A stretch of 64,000 nt of DNA from Orientallactaga sibirica (GCA_036365145.1 JAEOAD010000018.1:10894501-10958500), one strand, 5' to 3'. Positions 44,719 through 56,032 are shown, numbered from the stretch's first letter. The notes: generated by a model from the sequence alone, not told the origin. Numbers and translations: made by a program.

Positions 44719-45195
44719 GCCATGGCTGCCATAGATCTTAGATGGCCTGCAGAATGACAACATGCATGACTCAGAAGGCAAGCTGGGGAGAGCTAAAGAG
44801 TTCGGGGCAAGGTCTCTGTCACTGTATCAACACTGAGGATGGAAGTATTCTCCTCCAAACTACTACAATGAACTGTGTTAATAGCATAGTTTCTATTAGG
44901 TCCTGCAAATATTTTTAAAAATTACTGTATAAAGTTATAATTCAAATTTTTATCTTAATTTTAACTTCTTCATGTGGTGCTTTTGTGTTGCTTAAACATT
45001 GTGTGTATTGGTAACATCTTTTTTGGGGTGCTAGGGACTAAACCCAGAAAATCTCATGTATGGTAGGTAAATCTACCACTGATCAACATTCCCAGCACAG
45101 CTGGAAACATCCTTCTTATTGAAAATGAACACAGCCGACCTCTCTTGTTAGTACTTGCAAATGAAGAAAATTAAATGTTTGAGATTTTGACAAGA
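44719..45195 (+). other. Cd38: Cd38 3' UTR (extent estimated)
   Basis: The sequence turns AT-rich after the stop. A possible poly(A) signal ATTAAA is at 45170-45175; AATAAA forms occur further on near 45765 and 45865, so the end is uncertain. An ID-like SINE fragment on the minus strand ('tgctagggactaaacccaga') lies at about 45025-45105. Confidence 0.45.
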
Positions 45196-46039
45196 CACAA
45201 CATTTCCAAATTAATGGCATTGTTTCATAATGTTTACGTATCCATCCTATAGATACTACAAAATTCATGATCGTTATGGGGAAAACGTTCTGTAGGGTTT
45301 AAGCTATTTAAGTGCTTGGTGCCATAATTCCAACTAATCTTGCAGAGCTGTTTTCCATTCTTTTTAATTGAGAAAATGGGAGCTCAGAGAAATTATATAA
45401 TTTGCCTAATGTCATACATTTAAAATGAATGTTGGAGTTGAATTTAAACTCATCTCTGTCTCAGTACAAAAGATATAGGTGTGAAACTTCTTTTTCTAGG
45501 TCTTCACTGTCAAACTGATAGTAGCTTATGCTTTCTTCCAACAAAAGTGTGTTGGATTAAATTGAATGCAGTATAATATGGAATGTGATTTTTCTGGATG
45601 GCTCCAAAACAGACTAAGTTTCCTTTGTTTTCTTCCTTTTAATGCTTAATAAGCAGTTAAAATGTACTTATTCCTGATTCTGGAAATTTTTGTTTCTTAC
45701 CTTTTTTTCCCCTTAGATCAGCCTTGCTTTGGATTTTACTCATCTTGCTGATTTTTTTCAAAGAATAAACATTAGCTTCATTTGTTTTTTTTTTCTTTTT
45801 GATTAATTGGGCTTTCCTCTTTATTTTTAGAAATATAGAATCTCTTTCAGTTTTTATAAATGTTAATAAATTAAGTTGATAATCAAATAATTCCCTTGAT
45901 TTGTTGAAAATAGCATAAATGTTGGAGTCAGTTATTTCTGAGTTTACATTTGACATCATACTGTGATCTTAAAATATTGATCCTCTCAACTTCCTTATCA
46001 CTCAGATTATTAACTTGCCCCATTAAAATATGGTATTGA
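45196..46039. other. Downstream flank, nothing recognised
   Basis: AT-rich sequence, possibly an extended 3' UTR, with no recognisable element. Confidence 0.35.
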
Positions 46040-46185
46040 CCGGGCATGGTGGCACCCACCTTTAATCCCAGTCCTTGGGAGGCAGAGATAGGAGGATCAC
46101 TACGAGTCTGAGGATAGCCTGGGACTACACAGTGAGTTCCAGGTCAGCCTGAGCTAGAGTGAGCCCCCATCTTGAAAAAAAATGT
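46040..46185 (+). mobile_element. B1-type SINE, plus
   Basis: 'ccgggcatggtggcacccac' to 'gagctagagtgagcccccat', then an A tail. Confidence 0.9.
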
Positions 46186-47044
46186 GGTATTAAAAATGGT
46201 AAAAAAAACAACAACAAAAAAAAAATGGCAGCCTAGCACAGAACTTTGACTATAAATGAGCACTCAGCTAATCGGGGCTCCTTTCTGCCTCATCCAAGTT
46301 TCAATTAGCTCCACCTTCAGAAGGTCTTCGGAACCAGGTCTCTGGGGTTTTCCATGAACTCCCCTGCCTTACTGTCAAGTCTGGTTATTGATTTCAGGAC
46401 TTCTTAATGCCCTGGCTCACAAGCCATTCTTGAAATAGTTGGCTGTCTCACTTCAAGCCTGGTTCTTCACATTCCCATCCAAGATGCAGTGGATGGAGTA
46501 GAAATCACCTTTCCAAACACCCTCAAGAAGACTCACCTGAATGGTCCTGTTTAGAGCCACTGGAGGTTTGTGAAGGTGCTGTTGAGTAATTTTCAACATC
46601 TAGAGGTTTTTTAGTACTATTCAATAAATGTGTTGAATGAGAATAATAAATTAAATGGAGACTCCAAAGATTTGTGGAGATTTTACAGAGCCTGGTCTCA
46701 AGGACTTTATATTTTATATAGTGCTGCAGAGGATCGTTGATATTCTCTGCTCTCCAGACCAGGGCTCACCACTCTGGTGATGATGAAGGCAAGCAGCTCT
46801 CTCTGGATGAATCAAAAATCCTCCCTGCTATTTTTGAACATCAAGAAGGGTAAGTTGACCAGTGCTGACAACTGTCTGAAACTCATGCCCCTGCCTGTCT
46901 ATACAGCCCACACTCGTGCTACATCCACTCACTCCTGACCCATTGTCCCACATCTTCAGTGCTTGCTCACCCCTCAACACAGAGTGCTCTCTGACTGTTA
47001 CACTCTTGTCTAGCAGTAAAATTTACTGATTTAAGTAAGACTAC
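46186..47044. other. Intergenic, nothing recognised
   Basis: About 46600-46650 ends like a MIR/L2 ('ttcaataaatgtgttgaatg'). The rest is unassigned. Confidence 0.35.
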
Positions 47045-47370
47045 AGGGGCTAGAGAGATGGCTCAGCTGTTACGGCGCTTCTCTGCAAAGCCTAACAACC
47101 CGAGTTTGATTCCTCAGTACCCATGTAAAGCCAGATGTACAAAGAGGCACATGCATCTGGAGTATGCTTGCAGTGGCTAGAGGCCATGGTGCAATAATTC
47201 TTTCTCTGTGGTCTCTCTCTTTCTCTCTCTCTCTCTGTCTCTCTCCAGACATAGTAGTTCATGGGAGACAGAAGTAGAAGGATCACTGTGAGTTGGAGGC
47301 CAGCCTGAGACTACATAATGAGTTCCAGGTCAGCCTGGGCTAGAGAGGCACTCTACCTTGAAAAAAAAAA
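47045..47370 (+). mobile_element. tRNA-derived SINE joined to a B1 fragment
   Basis: A plus-strand tRNA-derived SINE (47045 to about 47245) loses its A tail and passes directly into the 3' part of a plus-strand B1 ('catagtagttcatgggagac' to 'gagaggcactctaccttg') with its own A run. Confidence 0.8.
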
Positions 47371-48889
47371 CTAAAGCAAAACAAAACAGAACTTCAGGCT
47401 TGGACTCCACTGTGCCTGCTATAAGTGTGTGGCCTTGGCCCATGTACTTGGCTTTCTTAAGCATAACCTGTTGTATTGAAACTTGCCCAGAAGTTTGTCT
47501 GCCAGCTAGCCTAGCTAGTGCAACGTTGTGAACAATGAAATACCTGTATTAAACTAGGCAGAAGGTAAAGACTGACAATGGAGGTTGTCTTCTGACTTCC
47601 ACATGTGTGCCGTGGCATGCACATGCCCACAACTCATACACATGAACATACATACCTAAGAGCAAGCCCTCTGTTGTGTGATACTGTACTCTGGTGGCGG
47701 GAGGATGGGCAACAACTACTGACCTCTTCATCAGAAGCATCTGTGACCCCTCAGGGATATCTCTGGCTATTGGGCCTGTTCACATTTTCCCATACAAGGA
47801 CGCCATGGAGAGGGCTGTCAGATCCTCACTTGAGTTCTCAGGTGTCCTCCATGCCAGCTGTATGGAATGACACTTGGGGTCTTGTGGTCTCGGGGAGATG
47901 TAAAGGGTGAAAGATCAAGGGAGGAGGAGCTCCATCATCCATGTTGACATGAGAACTTCCAGCACTATGGCTGCTTTGGGGTCTCCATGCTCCTAGAATT
48001 AGCCTGTCACCCATGCTCCATCAGGAAGGACAAGAAACTCATTGATCCTCCAGGGTGAACTTTGCTGTAATGGGTTTTTCATCGGTTGGGCTACCCTGCC
48101 TGCTGTGAGCAAACGTTCATGATCTGCTCCCCAGAAAGAGTTCACATAACATCTTCCAAAAGGAACTGGTGTTCTATGGGCTCTCAGTGAAAATGATGAG
48201 CTCAGGATGGTGGCAGCCATCATTTCTATGCTAAAAACAGATACAGTTCTCAGAAGTTCCAAGCAAAAAGCTCTATGATGCAGACAAGTACAGAAATGGA
48301 ACATTTGACAATCCTGCCATTGATGTCAGTGGGACTCCAGATCTCAAACTCTCCTTCTCAACTGAGCTCTCATCCTAGTTGAACATGAATAAGATCCCTG
48401 GAACAGCAATTATAATCTGGGGGTATTCTACAACAAATTAGCCTGGAATTTCCTATCCAACACAGTAGGTCTATAGCCAACAGTTCTGGGTTATATTCAA
48501 CTTGCAATGTTGATCATCTTCTCAGTATAGTGCTTGGGCACAGAAAGCCAGGTTGGCATTGTTTTGCTAGTGTTGATGATATCTTCTGTAACCAAGATGT
48601 TCTTTCTCATTAAAGTTGTAAAATCAACTCCATATGTTGCTTATTCCTCTAATTGAATAGTCATTAAAGTAGTTCTTTATTCCAATAAAATCTGGATGTA
48701 ATCATGAAATGGATATTTAACATTTTGCTTTAATTAAGCCAATCAGAAAGGATGTGTGCAATTTGGAGCATACAGGGGGCCACCATGGCATTGTTGCCAT
48801 CCCCTTCACAAATTTCAAGTAAGCCATTTGTCCTGTCTATCATTAGCCCATGAGGAATGTACACTTTTTCTACTTTAAAAATATTTTGT
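47371..48889. other. Intergenic, possible degraded retrocopy
   Basis: About 47640-48400 on the plus strand shows short protein-like stretches broken by stops (for example 'FPYKDAMERAV' near 47790 and 'KLYDADKYRNGTFDNPAI' near 48270). The parent gene is not recognised, and no poly(A) tail or flanking duplication was found. The rest is unassigned. Confidence 0.25.
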
Positions 48890-49130
48890 GTGGCTGGAGA
48901 GATGGCTTAGTGGTTAAGACGCCTGCCTCCTAAGTCTAAGAACACTGGTTCCAATCTCCAGGTCCCACATTTAGCCAGATGCAAAGTGACGTAAGGGCAC
49001 AATGCCGCCCTTGACCACAAGGGGGTGCATGCATCTGGATTTCGTTCGCAGCAGCTGAGAGGCTGCTGGCATGCCCATCTCTATCTGTCTTCCTCTCCCT
49101 CTGTGTCTCTCTTTGTCTCTCTCCAAAAAA
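48890..49130 (+). mobile_element. tRNA-derived SINE, long subtype, plus
   Basis: 'ggctggagagatggcttagt', long-subtype body with CCACAAGGGGGTGCA (49015-49029), CT-rich end and a short A run. Confidence 0.92.
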
Positions 49131-49134
49131 ATTC

Positions 49135-49690
49135 TTGTGTGTGTATGTGTTGATGTGCATGCATGTTTGCATGCATGTTCATGTGGGGGGAGGGAAGGTG
49201 CAGGTGGAAGATAGAGGTAGATGTCAGGTGTCTTTCTGAGTCACTTTTGAACTTTTTTTTAAAAATTTTTTTATTATTTTTTATTTATTTTTGGAGAGAG
49301 AGACAGAGAGAGATAGACAGAGAGGGAGAGGGAGACAGAAATGGGCGCACCAGCAGTCTCTCAGAGCTGTGAACAAAATCCAGATGCATGCGCCCCCTTG
49401 TGGGCAAGTGCGGCATTGTGCCCTTGCCTCACTTTGCATCTGGCTAAACATGGGACCTGGAGATTGGAACCGCTGGACATTGGAACCAGCATTCTTAGGC
49501 TTAGCAGGCAGGCGCCTTAGCCGCTAAGCCATCTCTCCAGCCCTGAACTTATTTTTTGAGACAAAGTCTCAAGCTGAATCTGAAGTTCACCAATTCAGCC
49601 ATACCAGCTAGCCAGTGAGGCCCAGGAATTCTCTTGTGTCCACCTCCCCAGCGCTGTGATTACAGGAGGGCACCACCACACACAGCATTT
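49135..49690 (-). mobile_element. B4-type SINE split by a tRNA-derived SINE
   Basis: A GT-rich start and 'agatagaggtagatgtcagg' form one half (about 49135-49250). 'gagacaaagtctcaagctga' and 'agcgctgtgattacaggagg' form the other (about 49546-49690). The interrupting SINE is flanked by copies of 'tgaactt'. Confidence 0.78.
49251..49545 (-). mobile_element. tRNA-derived SINE, long subtype, nested in B4
   Basis: T-rich tail, GA-rich block, then the long-subtype body. Its minus strand contains CCACAAGGGGGCGCA (49390-49404 on plus as TGCGCCCCCTTGTGG), the best CTCF-like match of the family in this window. It ends with 'taagccatctctccagccc'. Confidence 0.92.
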
Positions 49691-50145
49691 TACTCCAGTA
49701 ATGACACAAGGACTAGGGTTCTTTCTTTTAAATTTTTTTACTGACAACTTCTATACTTACAGATTATAAACCATGAAAATTCCCTCCCCTCCCCCACTTT
49801 CCCCTTCAGAACTCCACTCTCCATCATATCCCCTCCCTCTCTCCATTAGTCTCTCTTTTAATTTGATGTCATCATCTTTTTCTCCTATTACTAGGGTCTT
49901 GTGAAGGTATTGCTAGGCACTGTGAGGTCATGGATATCGAGGCCAATTTCTGTCTGGGCAGTTGCATTGTAAGCAATGCTGACCTTCCTTTGGCTCTTAC
50001 ATACTTTCCACCACCTCTTCCACAATGGACCCTGAGGCTTGGAAGGTGTGATAGAGATGATTCAGGGCTGGACATATCTCTGTCACTTCTCCTCAGCACT
50101 ATGTTGCCTTTTGGGTCATCCCAGTAGTCATCACCATCTGAAAAG

Positions 50146-51260
50146 ATCTAAACTCAAGATATTATGATTAAGACATATGTAAAATTACTTTTTTGAATAA
50201 GGGCATGTCTAGAAGCTGTAGACTGTTACTAGAAAATTTTCAGTACCTGGGATGGGATACCTTCCAGTGAGCTGTTGGCCAAGGAAGTCCCGGTAGCCTC
50301 CAAAACATTAAAGGCTCTTGCCAAAGCCCTTGGTTTCCCTAGAGAAACAGATAGTAAGACCCTATTGCTGAAGACATCTCATGCCTGAGAAGCAAGGTCA
50401 CTTAGAAAGCAAGCTGGTGTGGAGCAGAAAACCTTCTCCCTGTAGACCAGCCTACTGAAAGCTGGAAAAAGCTGCATTGCATGCAGCGTATGGGAGACAG
50501 AAGCCATCAACAGCGAAAACAGTGGACGCTGAATAGTCAAGCTTGGCCAAACAGGCCCAATGACTGAACAGGTGCAATAGTGGCATGTCTACTCTTGGGG
50601 TAACCAACTGCCCCATAATTGGACTGAAGGCCCTCTCTACAGGAGGGAATACATACCTGGTACTGAAAAACCTAAGTAAAAGTCTATGGTAGGTGAGGTC
50701 ATGAGCCTTAGGAGTATAAGCCTGCTCTTGTCTGACTAAATGTATATATTATTCCCACCAAGCTGCCCTGAAAGCGCTACACTTAATGTTCATATTCACA
50801 TATTAACACTACTCTCACTTCTGGTTAGAGAAGCTTCTCTTTTCAGATGGTGATGACCACTGGGATCACCCAAAAGGCAACATAGTGCTGAGAAGAAGGG
50901 ATGGAGGAGTGCCCAGAACTGAAACACCTCTGTCACACCCTCCAAGGCTCAGGGACCATTGCGGAAGAGGGGGCGGATAGAATGGAAGAGCCAAAGGAAG
51001 GGTATGACCTCTTACAATGCAACTGCCCAGACAGAAATTGGCCTCGATATCCATGACCTTGCAGTGCCTAGCAATACCTTCGCAAAACCCTCAAAATAGA
51101 AGAAAAAGATGATGTCATCAAATTAAAAGAGAGACTAATGGAGAAAGGGAGGGGATATGATGGAGACTGGAGTTCTAAAGTGGAATGGGGGAGGGGAGGG
51201 AAATATCAGGTGGGTTTTTTGTAAGTATAAAAGTCAATAAAAAACAATAATTTTTAAAAA
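50146..51260 (+). mobile_element. Plus-strand L1 3' UTR nested in the minus-strand L1
   Basis: Collinear with about 2165-3215 of the first L1 and ending in an A-rich tail (51236-51258). The host L1 sequence stops at 'atctgaaaag' on its left and resumes at 'gagaagtttctctaacc' on its right, both adjacent in related copies. Confidence 0.75.
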
Positions 51261-52220
51261 AGAGAGAAGTTTCTCTAACCAAAAGTGAGAGCAGCATTAA
51301 CATATGAATATGAACATAAAGTATAGTGCTTTCAGGGCAGTTTGGTGAGAATAATATATGCATTTAGCCAGACAAAAGCAGGTTCAAACAGGCCCAATGA
51401 CTGAACAGGTGCAACAGTGGCATGTCTACTCTTGGGGTAACCAACTGCTCCATAATTGGACTGAAGGCCCTCTCTACAGGAGGGAATACATACCTGGTAC
51501 TGAAAACCTAAGTAAAAGTCTATGGTAGGTGAGGTCATGAGCCTTAGGAGTATAAGCCTGCTCTTGTCTAACTAAATGTATATATTATTCCCACCAAGCT
51601 GCCCTGAAAGCGCTACACTTAATGTTCATATTCACATATTAACACTACTCTCACTTCTGGTTAGAGAAGCTTCTCTTTTCAGATGGTGATGACCACTGGG
51701 ATCACCCAAAAGGCAACATAGTGCTGAGAAGAAGGGATGGAGGAGTGCCCAGAACTGAAACACCTCTGTCACACCCTCCAAGGCTCAGGGACCATTGCGG
51801 AAGAGGGGGCGGATAGAATGGAAGAGCCAAAGGAAGGGTATGACCTCTTACAATGCAACTGCCCAGACAGAAATTGGCCTCGATATCCATGACCTTGCAG
51901 TGCCTAGCAATACCTTCGCAAAACCCTCAAAATAGAAGAAAAAGATGATGTCATCAAATTAAAAGAGAGACTAATGGAGAAAGGGAGGGGATATGATGGA
52001 GACTGGAGTTCTAAAGTGGAATGGGGGAGGGGAGGGAAATATCAGGTGGGTTTTTTGTAAGTATAAAAGTCAATAAAAAACAGTAATTTTTAAAAAAGAG
52101 AGAAGTTTCTCTAACCAAAAGTGAGAGCAGCATTAACATATGAATATGAACATAAAGTATAGTGCTTTCAGGGCAGTTTGGTGAGAATAATATATGCATT
52201 TAGCCAGACAAAAGCAGGTT
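50548..52220 (+). repeat. 837-bp tandem duplication
   Basis: 50548-51384 and 51385-52220 are almost identical by eye (one missing A in a run, few substitutions). Each unit holds the end of the nested L1 3' UTR plus 120 bases of host L1. Identical 62-codon frames recur at a spacing of 836 bases. Confidence 0.93.
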
Positions 52221-52565
52221 TTATACCCCTAAGGCTCATGACCTCCCCTGCCATAGACTTTTGCTTAGGTTTTTCTGTACCAGGCATGTAGTCCCTCCCA
52301 TGGAGTGGGCCTCCAGTCCAATTAGAGAGCGGTTGGTTTTCCCAAGAGCAGCATTAACATATGAATATGAACATAAAGTATAGTGCTTTCAGGGCAGTTT
52401 GGTGAGAATAATATATGCATTTAGCCAGACAAAAGCAGGTTTTATACCCCTAAGGCTCATGACCTCCCCTGCCATAGACTTTTGCTTAGGTTTTTCTGTA
52501 CCAGGCATGTAGTCCCTCCCATGGAGTGGGCCTCCAGTCCAATTAGAGAGCGGTTGGTTTTCCCA
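52124..52565 (+). repeat. 221-bp tandem duplication
   Basis: 52124-52344 is repeated as 52345-52565 with no difference noticed. The six bases 'agagca' occur at the start, the junction and just after the end, which fits slippage or unequal exchange at a microhomology. Confidence 0.95.
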
Positions 52566-52581
52566 AGAGCAAACATTGCCA

Positions 52582-52848
52582 CATTATAGGCTACTGCCAA
52601 GGCCCTTGGTTTCCCAGGAGTAACAGATGGTAAGACCCTATTGCTGAAGACTGCACATGCCTGGGTGGCAAGGTCACTGAGAAATCAAGCTGGTACTGAG
52701 CTGAAAACCTTCTCCCTGTAGACCAGACAACTGAAAGCTGGCAAAAGCTGCACCGCATTCAGCCATATGGGAGACAGAAGTCATCAGCGGTGAAAACAGC
52801 AGACACTGGAAGCCTCAAGTTTGGCCAGACAGGCCAAGTGACCAACAA
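52582..52848 (+). repeat. Inverted block within the minus-strand L1 3' UTR
   Basis: This block reads in plus orientation (collinear with about 2303-2565 of the first L1), whereas both neighbours (to the left from 52222 and to the right from 52849) are minus. It is the part of the host 3' UTR expected at this place, flipped. Confidence 0.8.
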
Positions 52849-52950
52849 CTGTCTGGTAGGCACTGAAATTTTCTAATAGCAATCTAAGGCTTCCGGTTGT
52901 GCCATTTCCACAAAAAGTAGGCTTTCATGTGTCTTATTCAGAATATCTTT

Positions 52951-53107
52951 TTTTTTTTTTTTTTGGTTTTTCGAGGAGGGTCTCACTCTGGCCCAGGCTG
53001 ACCTGGAATTAACTATGTAGTCTCAGGGTGGCCTTGAACTCACGGCGATCCTCCTACCTCTGTCTCCCGAGTGCTGGGATTAAAGGCGTGCGCCACCACA
53101 CCCAGCT
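52951..53107 (-). mobile_element. B1-type SINE inserted in the L1
   Basis: T-run at the left and 'ggcgtgcgccaccacacccagc' at the right, flanked by 'tcagaatatctt' on both sides. This is one of the least diverged B1 copies in the window. Confidence 0.94.
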
Positions 53108-53342
53108 CAGAATATCTTAAATTTTGATAGACCCTCCCCCACCCTTCTCTTATTCAATATCTTCCCCTGGCCTCACTTAGGCCATTCCATTCCCTGTAAT
53201 CTGTTCTTCTACTTAAATATATATATATATATATATATCCCCAAAGTCCTTCCCTCTCCTCGCTCCCTTATAGCCTTTTTCTAGCTTACTGGCCTCTGCT
53301 ACCAATTTTTGGTTCCAGTTCACCCATAAGTCTAAACATTTG

Positions 53343-54170
53343 TAGCTAGGATCCACATATGAAAGAGGACATGCGACATTTGGATTTCTGAGCCTGAGTT
53401 ACGTCACTTAGTATAATCATTTCCAGATCCATACATTTCCCTGAAAATTTCATAATTTCATTTTTCTTTACTGCTGAATAGAACTCCATTGCATAAATGA
53501 ACCACATCTTTATCATCCATTCACCTGTTGATGTACATCTAGGCTGGTTCCATTTCCTATCTATTGTGAGTAGAGCAGCAATAATCATGGTTGTTCAAGT
53601 ATTTCTAAGGTAGTAAGAAGAGTCATTAGGATATATGCCTAGGAGTGCTATAGCTGGATCATATGGTAAATCTATTTTTAGCTGTCTCAAGAACCTCCAC
53701 ACTGATTTCCACAATGGCTGTACCAGATTACATTCCCACCAACAGTGTAGAAGGGTTCCCCTTTTTCTGCATCCTCACCAACATTTATTGTGATTTGTTT
53801 TCTTGATAGTAGCCATTCTGATAGGAGTCAGATGGAATCTCAAAGTAGTTTTAATTTGCATTTCCCTGCTGGCTAAGCACGTGGAACACTTTTTTAGATG
53901 TTTATATGCCATCTGTGTTTCTTCCTTTGAGAACTCTCTATTTAGCTCGATAGCCCATTTTTTTAACTGGGTTGTTTGGTTTTTATTGTTTTGTTTTGTT
54001 TTGAATTCTTTGTATATTCTGTATGTTATTCCTCTGTCAGATGTGTAGCTGGCAAAGATTTTCTCTCATTCTGTAGGTTGCCTCTTTGCTCTCTTCACAG
54101 TGTCCTTTGCTATACAAAAGTTTTATAATTTCATGAGATCCCAGTGGTTGATTAGTGGTTTTATTTCCTG
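53343..54170 (-). pseudogene. L1 ORF2 C-terminal remnant
   Basis: The minus strand encodes the ORF2p end ('WMIKMWFIYAMEFYSAVKKN' and 'ICGS' before the stop), as in the copies at 26787 and 1926. Frame breaks occur upstream. An (AT)n of about 22 bases lies in the adjoining 3' UTR (53217-53238). Confidence 0.88.
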
Positions 54171-54268
54171 AGGACTAAGTTTCTTATGCTTGGAGAGCAA
54201 GCACATCTCCCCAATGAAAAGTAAGCATCTTTTCTAAATCTTTAGGGTAGTGACTTTAAAAATATAAA

Positions 54269-54540
54269 ATAGGGCTGGAGAGATGGCTTAGTGGTTAAGG
54301 CGCCTGCCTGCTAAGCCTAAGAACGCTGGTTCCAATCTCCAGGTCCCATGTTTAGCCAGATACAAAGTGACGCAAGGGCGCAATGCTGCACTTGACCACA
54401 AGGGGGTGCACACATCTGGATTTCGTTCGCAGCAGCTGAGAGGCTGCAGGCGCGCCCATCTCTGTCTCCCTCTCCCTCTCTGTTTATCTCTCTCTGTCTC
54501 TCTCCAAAAAATAAAATAATAAAAAAAATTTTTAAATATA
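54269..54540 (+). mobile_element. tRNA-derived SINE, long subtype, plus
   Basis: 'gggctggagagatggcttag', long-subtype body with CCACAAGGGGGTGCA (54396-54410), CT-rich end and an AATAAAA tail. Confidence 0.92.
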
Positions 54541-55254
54541 TAAAATAAATACAGGTCATCATTTGGTTTAATGCCATCAATCATGACATGAGGCTTTAGG
54601 CTATCTTGAAAGCACTGATTTAAAAAGAGCAAGCTTGAAAGTTCTTTTTAATTCTGTGTTTGAAATCCCCATGTTATAAACAATGGGATGACCAGCCCAT
54701 TGCACCCAAGCTCATGTAATGTCAACCTGAGTTATCTGGCAGGAAGAGCACTGAAATGAACAGAATGGCCAACATGCCCCATTTTCCCAGGCCTGAAGGT
54801 CTTGCACTTAAACTCCCATATCTAGGGAACTCACCCAGGCAAAGGACAACTGGTTTACTAACTTGGAATCAGACCCCTTTCTGATTTTTCAAATGAATAT
54901 ATAGTTATGAATTTCCCCAAAAGAAAAGAAGTTATCAAATCTGAGCAAGTCATTTAATTTCTTAGAATTTCTTTCCTTGCATGTAAATTAGAGAAAGGAA
55001 GACTTCTCTGGGCCTTGGTGAATAATGAAACAATGACAATAATCATGCTTGCAACAAAAAGAAAACAGATGTTTGTTAAACACTAAGTGCCATTCCTGGT
55101 GCTGAGAACTTGTGACACATTTGTGACCTCTCCTAATTTTCACCACCCTATGGTGCTGCTATTATGATTTCCTTTGAAAAGAGAACAAAACTCAAAAAGA
55201 CAAAACGTCCAAGAACACTGAACTGATAAAGCTTAAATTTGAGTCCAGAGTCTA
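54541..55254. other. Intergenic with MIR-like relic
   Basis: About 55065-55200 resembles a MIR ('ctaagtgccattcctggtgc'). The rest is unassigned. Confidence 0.4.
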
Positions 55255-55462
55255 ATTCTTTTTATTTTTCATTTATTTATTTGCAAGGGGAGAGAGAGAG
55301 GGAGGGAATATAGATGTGCCAGACCTCTTGCCACTGTAAACAAACTCCAGATACATGCACCACTTTCTGCATCTGACTTTATGGTGATACTGGAGAATCA
55401 AATCCAAGTCATCAGGTTTTGAAAGCAAGCACCTTTAACAGCTGAACCATCTCTCCAGCCCC
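55255..55462 (-). mobile_element. tRNA-derived SINE (DIP-like), minus
   Basis: 'ttttatttttcatttattta' tail, body 'gccactgtaaacaaactcc', head complement 'ctgaaccatctctccagccc'. Confidence 0.88.
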
Positions 55463-55628
55463 AGAGCTTAATTCTGAATTCTAGTAGAGTCAGTCAGCAA
55501 GAGTCAGTAAATATGTTTGCAGCATTTTGTGGCCACCAATAAGCTTTTAGGTGTCTGGTGTCATTTGATTCCCAAATGTCCTCTGGGACCACAGTGAGTG
55601 TGTTCATCTTATGCAGGAGAAACTAGAA

Positions 55629-56021
55629 GCCGTGCTCATACTGCTAGCCTGGGAACCTCCTCCAGGGAGATGGCAGTAGACACCGAGGAGACTCAAAGCT
55701 CATCAAAGCAGAAAATCAGAGGCTGCTGAGAGCTCAACACTAAAGGAGACTTATAACACTCCCTCTCCAAGGCTCAAGAAAATTGCTAAAGAAAGGGACA
55801 CAAGAATGTAAGAGCCACAATATCTGAGATATTGTCCTCCCTACAAGGACTGATTGGTGTATTTATGACCCAACAGTGATTACTGATAACCCAACTGAGG
55901 AGGGCCCTCAGTGGAATGGGGGCAAAGGAGAGGGGCATAAGAGTATATAACCCATGCTAATATGACCAATTTGCAATATATTCATATATTAAAGTTCTCA
56001 ATTTAAAAGAAAAAGAAAAAA
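55629..56021 (+). mobile_element. L1 3'-UTR retroposon with 11-base target duplication
   Basis: Flanked by 'agaaactagaa' (55618-55628 and 56022-56032) and ending in an AAAAG-type tail. The body ('ctctccaaggctcaag', 'aagaatgtaagagccac') is an older relative of the 3' UTR in the other L1 copies here. Confidence 0.85.
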
Positions 56022-56032
56022 AGAAACTAGAA

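Larger units (their letters stand above)
49724..54170 (-). mobile_element. Rearranged minus-strand L1 with nested plus-strand copy
   Basis: Flanks 'aggactagggttctt' (49709-49723) and 'aggactaagtttctt' (54171-54185) match at 13 of 15 bases, so one minus-strand, 5'-truncated L1 entered here. The right end (53343 to about 54170) is ORF2 C-terminal sequence; the left end is the A-tail complement and 3' UTR. Between them the 3' UTR is scrambled: a plus-strand L1 3' UTR copy (about 50146-51260), an 837-base tandem duplication, a 221-base tandem duplication and an inverted block (about 52582-52848). A B1 sits at 52951-53107. Confidence 0.85.

Noticed and set aside
50866..52199. Identical 62-codon frames that could look like a tandem gene family
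   Set aside because: They sit in duplicated L1 3' UTR sequence and lack any protein feature.
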